The notes below the pieces were generated by a model. That model worked only from the letters and a program-made list of their open reading frames with translations. It did no database searches and was not told where the DNA came from. From contig NZ_SGXE01000002.1 in NCBI RefSeq assembly GCF_004216895.1, positions 186,001 to 250,000 on the forward strand: a stretch of DNA of 64,000 bases, read 5' to 3'. Made by a program: the position numbers and the translations under genes. Origin of the DNA: Aquimarina brevivitae (GTDB lineage: Bacteria > Bacteroidota > Bacteroidia > Flavobacteriales > Flavobacteriaceae). This document shows positions 18,497 to 26,369 of the stretch, piece by piece. The stretch's first letter is position 1; each line of letters starts with the position of its first letter.

Positions 18497-19073
18497 AATA
18501 GAGAGATGTTTGATTATGAAATCGCTTCGGAAAATTACATAAATTCATCAAACTGAAAAAAAAATGTTACAATGATGAACTAGATAATATTGAGCTTTAG
18601 AGTCACTTCTACGAAGTTTGTAACTTTAAAGTATAGATTAAAATAATACCTTGCTAAAAACCCGATCCGTTGGGGTCAAGTTTCCTGCGCAGCAGGATGT
18701 ATCGAGATGAGTTGTATCAAGTAAAGCATTGAACGTTATGAGTACTTAGTAACGGGTCTCGATACAACGTCTGGCGTTTTACGCCATTCGCCACTCGACC
18801 TGACATTTTATTTACATAGTAACAGCGTTGTCACACTGTCCCGATCTCTCACATCGAGGTCGAGTGTGCTGTGAAACAGAATGTATCGAGATGTCATTAG
18901 AGTTGTATTGCATGCTAAATTTAGCGGCTTGTTAGCTCATAACAATGATAGGAGAACGACTTTTTTTGCAATCTTTTGGTAAAGGAAAATTCCATATCTA
19001 TAGGTAATACTACCATTTCATTTATATTTGAAAAAGTTCAAACCGATATCAACAAGAATACGCATACCGTCTT
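18497..19073. other. Intergenic region with hairpin repeat A, copy 1
   Basis: No gene is seen. The core (18683-18845) is a hairpin-rich repeat and a second partial copy of its left end occurs at about 18855-18900. The rest is unremarkable A/T-rich sequence. Confidence 0.6.
18683..18845 (+). repeat. Hairpin repeat A, copy 1
   Basis: The unit starts with the hairpin CCTGCGCAGCAGG, has 10-base inverted arms TGTATCGAGA (18698-18707) and TCTCGATACA (18757-18766), then GGCGTTTTACGCC, and ends in a conserved TTTATTTACATAGTAACAGC segment. Closely similar copies lie at 20012-20165 and 21680-21835. It resembles REP-type elements mobilised by TnpA-REP enzymes, but no such enzyme is in the window. Confidence 0.75.
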
Positions 19074-19922
19074 ATGAAAAAAATCATTATTGTTTTATCA
19101 CTCATTACGTTACTATCTGCCTGTAAGGATAAAAAATACCAACCTAAAGGCTTAACCAAACTCACCAAAGAGCAACTACTCGAAAAAGCAACGAATAAGG
19201 AATACCCTGATGTTACTAAAGTGACCTATAAAACCGAAATGGGAGTGATCATTCCCCTGGATAGCTTACGAAAAAATTATGATCCTGATGAATGGGCTGC
19301 AGATTATTATGTAGATGAAACTAATGTAATCAAAGAGTTAGTCCTGAGGAAAGCTAATGAAGAAGATAAGGCAATACGAAAAAAGATACAAGAGGCTTAT
19401 AATAAGCAAGAACCTATAACTGTGGTGGATGTAGATTGTGATCAATTACCACAATTATTACAAAAGATTTATGAATCCGATCAAGGGATGCGCTCTGGTG
19501 AGCAACAGTTAGATCAGGATGTAGATAGACAAAATTTGGTAATGGTTATTAGCATTATCGAAAAATGCGGTATGCCTACCTTAGCTCAGGTAAATCAATT
19601 ACAAATGACAGCGATCTGGTTGGTATTTCAGCATGCAGATAACGCGAACCGAAAAAAGTATCTGCCACTATTAGAAAAAGCAGCTGCCAATGGCGACTTA
19701 CAAGCCACCAATATAGCTATGATGAAGGATAGGATACTGATGATGGACGGAGAGCCTCAGCTCTACGGCACTCAGGTTACCCAAAAGAAAGGTGAGTTTG
19801 TACTCTACGATCTGGCGAATCCTGAAACTGTCAACAAAAGAAGAGCAGCAATTGGCTTTGGTCCTTTAGAAGCTTATCTGCAACGATGGGATATAGAATT
19901 TACAGTAGCGCAAGAGGAGTAA
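19074..19922 (+). CDS. DUF6624-family lipoprotein
   Basis: The N terminus MKKIIIVLSLITLLSACKD is a lipoprotein signal. The C-terminal 140 residues match what I recall of DUF6624: a DQGMRxGEQ start, an IIEKCGMPT block, AIWLVFQHAD, KYLPLLEKAAANGDL and DRILMMDGEPQLYGTQ. The first part (residues 25-120) is lysine and glutamate rich without a recognised domain. The function of the family is unknown to me. It sits between two copies of hairpin repeat A. Confidence 0.78.
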   Translation: MKKIIIVLSLITLLSACKDKKYQPKGLTKLTKEQLLEKATNKEYPDVTKVTYKTEMGVIIPLDSLRKNYDPDEWAADYYVDETNVIKELVLRKANEEDKAIRKKIQEAYNKQEPITVVDVDCDQLPQLLQKIYESDQGMRSGEQQLDQDVDRQNLVMVISIIEKCGMPTLAQVNQLQMTAIWLVFQHADNANRKKYLPLLEKAAANGDLQATNIAMMKDRILMMDGEPQLYGTQVTQKKGEFVLYDLANPETVNKRRAAIGFGPLEAYLQRWDIEFTVAQEE

Positions 19923-20011
19923 GTAAGTCCCGAAGGCTGAGGTGTCTCGAAGCCTGAGGAATTACACTGTCCCGATCTGTCATAACTTGTCCCGATTTGT
20001 CACATCGAGTG

Positions 20012-20165
20012 TCCTGCGTAGCAGGATGTATCGAGATGAGTTGTATCAAGTAAAGCGTTGAACGTTATGAGCACTTAGTAATGGGTCTCGATACAACGTC
20101 TGGCGCTTTACGCCATCCGCCACTCGACCAGACATTTTATTTACATAGTAACAGCGGTGTCACAA
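20012..20165 (+). repeat. Hairpin repeat A, copy 2
   Basis: This copy shares the CCTGCGTAGCAGG hairpin, the TGTATCGAGA/TCTCGATACA arms, the GGCGCTTTACGCC hairpin and the TTTATTTACATAGTAACAGC tail with the copies at 18683 and 21680. Confidence 0.75.
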
Positions 20166-20284
20166 CTTACCCAGAAGTGTTGGGATGGAGTTTGTAAGTA
20201 GTTTTGGTTGTTGGTGTTGGGTAAGGCTAAAAACTATTGTTAAGAATTATGTAAATAAGTAGGAGCCGTTAGCCTTAGGGCTTT

Positions 20285-20348
20285 TAGGTATTATTGTATC
20301 TTTAAAAAGATAATAGAAATAAACCTAATTGGGTTTGTAAATTTGTTG
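20285..20348 (+). repeat. Palindrome leader repeat, copy 2 (before 20368)
   Basis: The segment from TAGGTATTATTGTATCTTT to AAATTTGTTGTG matches copies 1 and 3. The palindrome reads AAACCTAATTGGGTTT, imperfect by one change in this core, and is followed by TAAATTTG (20338-20345), 22 bases before the start codon. Confidence 0.55.
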
Positions 20349-20367
20349 TGGGTATTGCAAAAAAACG

Positions 20368-21204
20368 ATGGAAGTAAGCGAAAAAGCCAATTTTATTGAC
20401 CAGTTTTTAAGGAAATTATATGATTCTAATTATCCCATTTCACTTGCTATGGGAATTGAAGGAAATCAACTTCCAAGTGAGAAAAATAAACAGAAATTTA
20501 AAACACTTGAATATATCCTCGAAGAATTAAATTTAGTAGATTTTGTAAGAGGAAGAGATAATTCTACTTTAAGCGGTCAATGTGAATATAACTTGAGTGG
20601 AAAAGGCAGAGAATTTGTCGAAAAAAATGAGTCTACAATAGTTTTACTTCTCAAAAGAGAAATGGAAAAGGAATTTAATGGCAATCCTTTATTTGATGAA
20701 AAAGAGTGGGATAAATATTATGACAGACTTCTTGAAAAAAGAACTAATCAAGCCGATTTTTTTTTAGACATTATAGTAGAAAAAAGATTAATAAACTTGG
20801 ACAAACAAAGTGTTAGAAAGCATTTTAAAAAATGGTTTGAAGAAAATCAAGAATTTGACTTACAAATTAAAGATGGAGATTTAGCAATAGAAGATGGAGA
20901 TTTACAAACAGTTCCTGATTTCTCTAAAGATAATATTCCGGAATTTTTAAAATGGTTTGAAAAAGAAGGTAATAATTTTATTGATTACTTAAAAGAACAA
21001 GATGTGAATGTAAAAGAAGGCTCAAAACAGGAGATTATTAACTACGGAAATTTGACTATAAATAATGATTCTACAATCAAAAAACAATCGTTTAATAATG
21101 GAACTGAACAAAAAGAATCGAATTGGTCGAAAGCGAATGTAATTATTGCATTGATTGTTGGATTAGCGACAATAATAGGAGTTATATGGGGAATTTTGGA
21201 GTAA
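20368..21204 (+). CDS. Tail-anchored protein with winged-helix-like N terminus, unknown function
   Basis: I do not recognise this 278-residue protein. Residues about 5-90 have the look of a winged-helix fold (FIDQFLRKLYDSNYPISLAM ... YILEELNLVDFVRG ... YNLSGKGREFVEK). The middle repeats a KWFEE/KWFEK motif (HFKKWFEENQEF and EFLKWFEKEGNNF), and the last 23 residues form a single membrane helix, so it is probably anchored by its C terminus with the bulk in the cytoplasm. It is the first gene of the accessory run and sits behind leader copy 2; its spacer to the barstar gene is attC-like. A defence or toxin-related role is only a guess from company. Confidence 0.6.
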   Translation: MEVSEKANFIDQFLRKLYDSNYPISLAMGIEGNQLPSEKNKQKFKTLEYILEELNLVDFVRGRDNSTLSGQCEYNLSGKGREFVEKNESTIVLLLKREMEKEFNGNPLFDEKEWDKYYDRLLEKRTNQADFFLDIIVEKRLINLDKQSVRKHFKKWFEENQEFDLQIKDGDLAIEDGDLQTVPDFSKDNIPEFLKWFEKEGNNFIDYLKEQDVNVKEGSKQEIINYGNLTINNDSTIKKQSFNNGTEQKESNWSKANVIIALIVGLATIIGVIWGILE

Positions 21205-21358
21205 AGCACTCCCCAAAAAACCGTATAAAAATAATTGCTAAATTAGTTCTTAACCAAAGGTCGTTGCGGTTTTGTTACGTCTAATTTCCATTCGAAAAAT
21301 CCTCGCACACAAAACCGCAACTATTCTAATACAAACACGTTGCGATTAATTTACCAAA
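21205..21358 (+). repeat. Cassette-type spacer S1
   Basis: The spacer begins with GTATAAAAATAAT (21223-21235) and ends with CGTTGCGATTAATTTA (21338-21353), motifs shared with other spacers in the region. Inside, GTTGCGGTTTTGT (21263-21275) and ACAAAACCGCAAC (21309-21321) form a perfect 13-base inverted repeat. The structure recalls integron attC sites but does not match the strict attC core consensus. Confidence 0.55.
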
Positions 21359-21637
21359 ATGCGAATAATAGAGATAAACGGAAATAAATTTTCAAATATG
21401 AATGGATTTTATCGAGAGATAGAATCGAAATTGACTTCTGGATTGAATTGGAAAATTGGACGTAATCTTAATGCCTTTAATGATGTACTGTATGGGGGAT
21501 TTGGAGTTCACGATGTTAACGAAAAATATATCCTAAAATGGCACAGAAGTGAAAAAAGCAAAGCGGATTTAAAATATTATGACCGAATAATTGAAATTAT
21601 TAGAGAACACGAGAATATCGAATTACAATTGGCTTGA
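21359..21637 (+). CDS. Barstar-family ribonuclease inhibitor
   Basis: The 92-residue protein fits the barstar fold family: an N-terminal strand IIEINGNKF, a FYREIESKL helix, the signature WKIGRNLNAFNDVLYGGFG that contacts the nuclease active site in known barstars, and a closing IIREHENIELQL strand. Barstars neutralise barnase-type extracellular ribonucleases. No barnase-like toxin is seen nearby, so this is an orphan immunity protein, possibly protecting against toxins of other strains (inference). It lies behind spacer S1 and is followed by repeat A copy 3. Confidence 0.88.
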   Translation: MRIIEINGNKFSNMNGFYREIESKLTSGLNWKIGRNLNAFNDVLYGGFGVHDVNEKYILKWHRSEKSKADLKYYDRIIEIIREHENIELQLA

Positions 21638-21679
21638 TTGCTATATTGGTAGACCCTGGCTCTTTGAATTTTGCAACTT

Positions 21680-21835
21680 TCTGCGAAGCAGGAAGTATCG
21701 AGATGAGTTGTATTAAGAAAAGGATTGAACGTTATGATTACTGAGTAATGGGTCTCGATACAACGGCTGGCGCTTTACGCCATCCGCCACTCGACCTGAC
21801 ATTTTATTTACATAGTAACAGCGGTGTCACACTGT
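21680..21835 (+). repeat. Hairpin repeat A, copy 3
   Basis: The copy carries the GTATCGAGA/TCTCGATAC arms, the GGCGCTTTACGCC hairpin and the TTTATTTACATAGTAACAGC tail, as in copies 1 and 2. The first small hairpin is altered to CTGCGAAGCAGG. Confidence 0.75.
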
Positions 21836-21987
21836 ACCGTTTCATCCGGGTTTAGTGTGCTGCGCAGCAGGATGTATCGAGATGTGTTTAGTCTAGTAAA
21901 TGATTTGATCCCTAAGGTTTTTGAGGTATTATTGTATCTTTAGAAAGATATAATAGAAATAAACCCAATTGGGTTTATAAATTTGTT
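21835..21987 (+). repeat. Palindrome leader repeat, copy 3 (before the HNH gene)
   Basis: This copy is nearly identical to 17165-17317 and again has the perfect 20-base palindrome (21959-21978) abutting TAAATTTG (21978-21985), 31 bases before the ATG at 22017. Confidence 0.6.
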
Positions 21988-22016
21988 GCCCACCATTTAT
22001 AAAACGATTATCAAAA

Positions 22017-22974
22017 ATGAAACTTCACGAAGCGATTGTAAAAGTTATTGAGTCAAAAGGAACTCAAATGACGACTACTGAAATCGCGAACGAATTGAAT
22101 AAAAATAATTTGTATCGGAAGAAAGATGGTTCAGATATAACTGCCTTTCAAATACACGGAAGAACCAGAACTTATTCAAATTTGTTTAATAGAAATGGGG
22201 CGATAGTAAGTTTAATTAAACATCCAAAAACTAAAAAATCTATTAGACCACCGAAATGGCATAGGGATGAAATAATACTTGCACTTGACCTTTATCATTC
22301 AATTGAACCAAGGGAAATGGATAGTAAGAATCCTAAAATCATTGAAGTTTCAGAAATATTAAATAATCTTCCAATCCATACACAGAGAATTGATAGTATG
22401 AAATTTAGAAATCCGAATGGTGTTTCTATGAAGTTGAATAACTTCAAAGCCATTGACCCTGAATATGATGGCAAAGGAATGGATAGATACAGTAAACTTG
22501 ATAAAGAAGTTTTCTTTGAGTTTCAAAATAATAATGATGGACTTAAACGAATCGCAGAACAAATAAGGAAAACTGTTTCTGATTCGGAACTAACCGAAAA
22601 TTTGTATCAAATTGGAGATGACGAAGACGAAAAACAACTAAAAGTAAAAGAAGGAAAAGTAATCTATAAATTACATAAACATAGAGAACGAAATCCTAAA
22701 TTGAATAAAAAGAAAAAGAAAAGATATTTAAAAAAAACACGGCAAACTAGATTGTGAAATTTGTGGATTTGACTTTTATAAGATTTATGGAGATTTGGGA
22801 AAAGGGTTTATTGAATGTCACCACAAAAAGCCTTTGTCTGAATTAGAAGGTGAATCTTTAATATCAATAAATGACTTGGCTTTAGTCTGTGCAAATTGTC
22901 ATAGAATGCTTCATCGTGAAATTGACACATTAAGTATAGAAAAACTTAAGAAATTAATTAAAGATCGAGGCTAA
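22017..22974 (+). pseudogene. HNH endonuclease split by a frameshift at an A8 run
   Basis: The first frame (22017-22757, 246 residues) has a HARE-type winged-helix start (about residues 1-65, LHEAIVKVIESKGTQMTTTEIANELN) and the conserved region usual before HNH domains (WHRDEIILALDLYHSIEP ... FRNPNGVSMKLNNFKAIDP). The reading then leaves the correct frame at a run of eight A residues (22730-22737). The other frame continues without a start codon to 22974 with an intact HNH domain: CEICGFDF, ECHHKKPLSEL, DLALVCANCHRMLH. Removing one A restores a 318-residue restriction-type nuclease resembling McrA-like enzymes. It may be a true pseudogene, a sequencing error, or rescued by transcriptional slippage. 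Confidence 0.85.
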
Positions 22975-22999
22975 CAGCGACATCCTGTAAATTTTAATT

Positions 23000-23773
23000 A
23001 TGGAAGATCCAATTGAAGAATTAAGCAAAAAATTTAAGGAATCTCTAAATTCAAAAACTTCTGATTGGAGAGATAATGTATATAATTCTCAGCAATATCA
23101 ACAAGAAATTAAAACTCTTGAAGCAATATCAATGGATTTTGTAAATACAACTAGAGCTATTTCAATTTATTCAACAAGAGGTGGAGATATTTATACTAAC
23201 TTTTTATGCATAAGAACAATTGATGATTTAATTCAATCTGCTATTGGAATTAAAACAATGGTTGAAAATGGAATTCACAATACAGTGAGAAGAGAGTTAA
23301 GGTATCTAATCGAAATGACAACTAAATATGTCTTAGTAGATTATGTGAAAATGGGAGACAGTTTCGACTCAAAAACGGAATATTTAAGGGATAATGTCCC
23401 TAATTCATCAATAGAAGTTATAGAAGATTATTCAACGCCCTTTTCGGACGAGATAAAAACTCAATTCAGAAGTGAATTAAAAGATTTCTTCTATAAAGCT
23501 TGTGCTTATGTCCATCCTTCTAAAAAACAAATTGACGAGCAAGTGAATAATTACAAACGGAATAACACCATCGGATTTGAATCTGCTAAAATGTTTACGG
23601 ATATAAATAAAATTGTATTCCGAGCGTACGATATGATTTTAGCTATGGTGTTTCACAGTTTTGGTCACTCAATGACAAAAGATTTATTTGAACAAATTTT
23701 TGACGAAAATCCGAAATGGAAATTCCATAAAGGTAAATACGTAAAAGAATTTAGAAAGACACTTTTTAGCTGA
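23000..23773 (+). CDS. Helical protein of unknown function in the accessory region
   Basis: I do not recognise this 257-residue, mostly alpha-helical, soluble protein. No signal peptide or membrane helix is seen. The block TVRRELRYLIEMTTKYVLVDYV and a later FFYKACAYVHPSKKQ are the most conserved-looking parts; no HEPN RxxxxH pair was found. It starts 25 bases after the broken HNH gene and is followed directly by a cassette-type spacer. Its role can only be guessed from neighbours with defence or toxin-immunity features. Confidence 0.6.
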   Translation: MEDPIEELSKKFKESLNSKTSDWRDNVYNSQQYQQEIKTLEAISMDFVNTTRAISIYSTRGGDIYTNFLCIRTIDDLIQSAIGIKTMVENGIHNTVRRELRYLIEMTTKYVLVDYVKMGDSFDSKTEYLRDNVPNSSIEVIEDYSTPFSDEIKTQFRSELKDFFYKACAYVHPSKKQIDEQVNNYKRNNTIGFESAKMFTDINKIVFRAYDMILAMVFHSFGHSMTKDLFEQIFDENPKWKFHKGKYVKEFRKTLFS

Positions 23774-24318
23774 ACCGGTATAAAAATAACGGTGGCTAAC
23801 AAGGTATTCCATGAAAAGCCTTAATTAAGTTTCTTTAATTTAACATTTTATTTCTAATTACTTTATAGTTTTTATTTTAAAGTGTTTAAATGTTGATAAA
23901 TCCCACCTCTTCGAAGTTTGCAACTCCTTGCTCAACAGGATATATCGAGATGTAGTTGGAGTTCTATGTATTACTACAGCTGGCGGGTGATATTAATAAA
24001 TAACGAGGAAGCCATACGCTGTCAATGAAATCATAAACTCACTGACTCACACACTTAAATTTTTAGTTTACCCAAAAATTTAGTTACTTTACTACACTTA
24101 TCGTTACCCACCCCACATAATTAAGTCGTTACATGTATTGAAACAGTTCTTGTCTGTGGTTTTTTGTAATAGAAATCAAGAGAAGACTACTAGTTTTGAA
24201 TTTAGTAAGTACTTATATGCACCAATAAGTAAGATATATAAGTACCTAGACTAACGAAAAAAGAGAAATAGAGTTACTAGAGGGTGACTTTATAAAGATG
24301 TTACCAGTAATTTGAAAA
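23774..24318. other. Cassette-type spacer S4 and further unassigned sequence
   Basis: Directly after the stop codon the gap shows GTATAAAAATAA (23778-23789) and GGCTAAC (23794-23800). The part 23800-23930 matches 27185-27312 after the Abi-alpha gene. A partial copy of repeat A (ATATCGAGATG) lies near 23940-23955. I see no gene in 23990-24318. Confidence 0.5.
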
Positions 24319-25134
24319 TTGAACAATCTTAAGAAAGAAATCATATCAACAGTAATAGTCCTTCTCATTAACTTGGGAATGATTTTACTCGTAGTCGGAA
24401 TTAAATATTTAACTGAATACGCTTCCACTATTGAAAATCTATATTGGTTAATCGGAACTTATATTATTGTCTGTATTATATTTTATCAGCTAAATCAAAA
24501 ATTTAAAAACAAGACTTTTGATTTTATAGTACAAGTCATTTTATTGCCTTTCTCTTTACTAATTGGTTTTGTTACAGTTGCCATCCCAATACTGTCAACT
24601 CAAATCTATCTATTTGCTTATTTAGGATTATCTTTTTCTATTCCTATGGTACTTTATAGAATTGACGAAAGTCAATTAATAACTGGACTGAAAGAAGAAA
24701 CTTGGATTTATTTAATTATAACTTCCGGAGTGATTATAGCTACATTACTGCATAAGCAAATTACATTTCTGACTTTTAAGCTTATTCCTTTTTTAGCAAG
24801 AAAATCAGAAAAAATGAAAAGATTTAAACTTGTTGAATTATGTGAATATATCGTTTCTAAAAACAATATAAAACTTGTTATATACTCTATATTTTTTATA
24901 GTGTTAATTATATTTAATTTTTTAGGATTACAACAAAGTAGCTACTATGAAAACCCAAATATTGACAAAGCAATTTTACAATCTTTTGTAACTTTCATCG
25001 CATTCGAAAGAATATTAACTAATCTAAAACTGACTGAATTTAGACCATCGGAATTATTAAAAACCTTGAAGTTATCTATATTTAACGAAACAGAAATTAT
25101 AACTGACAAAAAAACTACTGGCAAAAACGTATAA
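24319..25134 (+). CDS. Multi-spanning membrane protein of unknown function, TTG start
   Basis: The 271-residue product has about six hydrophobic segments (near residues 7-28, 40-57, 70-90, 92-115, 130-150 and 190-213) and a charged C-terminal tail. I do not recognise the family. The start is a TTG, chosen because the first helix follows within seven residues and no upstream ATG is in frame; the next in-frame ATG would cut the first helix. The stop codon falls inside the shared GTATAAAAttAAT spacer motif, so the gene looks like one unit with spacer S2. Confidence 0.6.
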   Translation: MNNLKKEIISTVIVLLINLGMILLVVGIKYLTEYASTIENLYWLIGTYIIVCIIFYQLNQKFKNKTFDFIVQVILLPFSLLIGFVTVAIPILSTQIYLFAYLGLSFSIPMVLYRIDESQLITGLKEETWIYLIITSGVIIATLLHKQITFLTFKLIPFLARKSEKMKRFKLVELCEYIVSKNNIKLVIYSIFFIVLIIFNFLGLQQSSYYENPNIDKAILQSFVTFIAFERILTNLKLTEFRPSELLKTLKLSIFNETEIITDKKTTGKNV

Positions 25135-25284
25135 AATTAATTGCTGGTTCTAGCCTACTTACGAAAATCCTCGCGGATTTTCTATTCGGTTTGTATTTGC
25201 TAAATTAGTTGTATAAACATGCAACTAATCTTACACAAAACCTTTAGCGGCAAGGCAAGAAGACTATATAACTAAACTGCAAAA
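25135..25284 (+). repeat. Cassette-type spacer S2
   Basis: It begins at the GTATAAAATTAAT motif (25129-25141) overlapping the preceding stop codon. It holds two hairpins: AAAATCC/GGATTTT with a four-base loop (25164-25181) and ATTAGTTG/CAACTAAT with a ten-base loop (25204-25229). The right end (TTTAGCGGCAAGGC) departs from that of S1 and S3. Confidence 0.5.
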
Positions 25285-26208
25285 TTGGAAGATAAGATAT
25301 TAAATATCGATGATAGACAGGCTGACTTTAAAGAAATAGATAGACAAAGTTGGAGAGCAGAGAAGGGTATACGTTCAATTTGTGTAATGTACGATGATCA
25401 TTCATCAGATAAGAATTCTAAAGAAAACATATTTCTACTGAAGGATAATGTGCATTATAGAATCTTTTCATTGAAACATCAATATCTTATATTTCTTAGA
25501 GAATTAAATTATGCAGAACATTATTTACAGGAACTACACCAAAAGGACCCTAAGAAATTTAATGCGTTTCCGATGGGGAATCCTTATTTTGAAAAAGTTG
25601 ATTTAGAAATTTCATCTGTATTTGACAATATTATTTTTCAATTATCATCTGTATTTGACTATTTGAGTCACTTGATCTGTTACATATGCTTAACTAACAA
25701 ATCAAAGACCTTGTATTGGACTAAATTAGCATCATCTGCACATGGGAAAAATAACGAGTTTTCTAATCTGGAAATTGGAAAAGTGATTGCAGAGCTTGAT
25801 AAGAAAATAGCAGGTAAGTTGTATGATTATCGTTCAAGATTATTACATAATAAGAAAGACCAACATATTTTTAATACATCTGTAAAACTTGTTGATTTTA
25901 GATTTGATTTAAAAATATTAGCATCGGATTTGGCAATTAAACATTTTAAAGTAATTAGAGAAGAATACCCTGATGAGAAAATCACCTTAGCTTTTTTATC
26001 ATCTTGGTTGATTAAAAAATGCTTCATTGATATTGAATCTATTTTAGACGCATTAAGATTGGAGATATTAAAAAACTCTTATTTTCATCAAAATCTAACA
26101 AATCCAAAAGTAAAAAATGGACTGATGTTTTTATCAGTTGACCCTAAAACAAATTTTGCTAAACCAGTATCAGATGGATTATGGGAACAATATAAGAATA
26201 AGAAATGA
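25285..26208 (+). CDS. HEPN-like protein of unknown function, TTG start
   Basis: The 307-residue soluble protein is helical, with paired segments around FDNIIFQLSSVFDYLSHLICY and a motif YDYRSRLLHN whose R183 and H188 form an RxxxxH pair. That pair in a helical protein is typical of HEPN-fold ribonucleases and their relatives, which are common in toxin and antiphage systems; assignment here is by motif only. The start is a TTG; the next in-frame ATG is 34 residues on and would drop a conserved-looking region. It lies between cassette-type spacers S2 and S3. Confidence 0.6.
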   Translation: MEDKILNIDDRQADFKEIDRQSWRAEKGIRSICVMYDDHSSDKNSKENIFLLKDNVHYRIFSLKHQYLIFLRELNYAEHYLQELHQKDPKKFNAFPMGNPYFEKVDLEISSVFDNIIFQLSSVFDYLSHLICYICLTNKSKTLYWTKLASSAHGKNNEFSNLEIGKVIAELDKKIAGKLYDYRSRLLHNKKDQHIFNTSVKLVDFRFDLKILASDLAIKHFKVIREEYPDEKITLAFLSSWLIKKCFIDIESILDALRLEILKNSYFHQNLTNPKVKNGLMFLSVDPKTNFAKPVSDGLWEQYKNKK

Positions 26209-26369
26209 ATAAAGCCCAGCCACTAACAATATGTAAAAATAATAGCCGAGAAAGTGCATGTTCAGGCGGTTTTAGCCCGCTTCAAAATTGTAGCGGTTTG
26301 ATAGGTTTGTCGTCCGCAAACGGCTACTATCCTGGCAATAATCGTTGGCATTAATTTAAACAAACAAAA
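26209..26369 (+). repeat. Cassette-type spacer S3
   Basis: The spacer contains TATGTAAAAATAAT (26230-26243) near its left end and CGTTGGCATTAATTTA (26343-26358) at its right end, 12 bases before the next ATG. TAGCCG (26243-26248) can pair with CGGCTA (26321-26326) to close a hairpin-rich core. The right-end motif differs from that of S1 at two bases of sixteen. Confidence 0.55.

Larger units (their letters stand above)
19923..20367. other. Intergenic region with hairpin repeat A copy 2 and leader copy 2
   Basis: No gene is seen. It holds a short repeat shared with 16977-17005 (CGAAGGCTGAGGTG), repeat A (20012-20165) and the partial palindrome leader (20285-20348). Confidence 0.6.
21638..22016. 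other. Intergenic region with hairpin repeat A copy 3 and leader copy 3
   Basis: No gene is seen; the gap is almost wholly made of repeat A (21680-21835) and the palindrome leader (21835-21987). Confidence 0.65.

Noticed and set aside
23000..23773. Calling the 23000 gene a HEPN protein like its neighbour at 25285.
   Set aside because: It is helical but no RxxxxH pair was found, so the motif evidence is missing.
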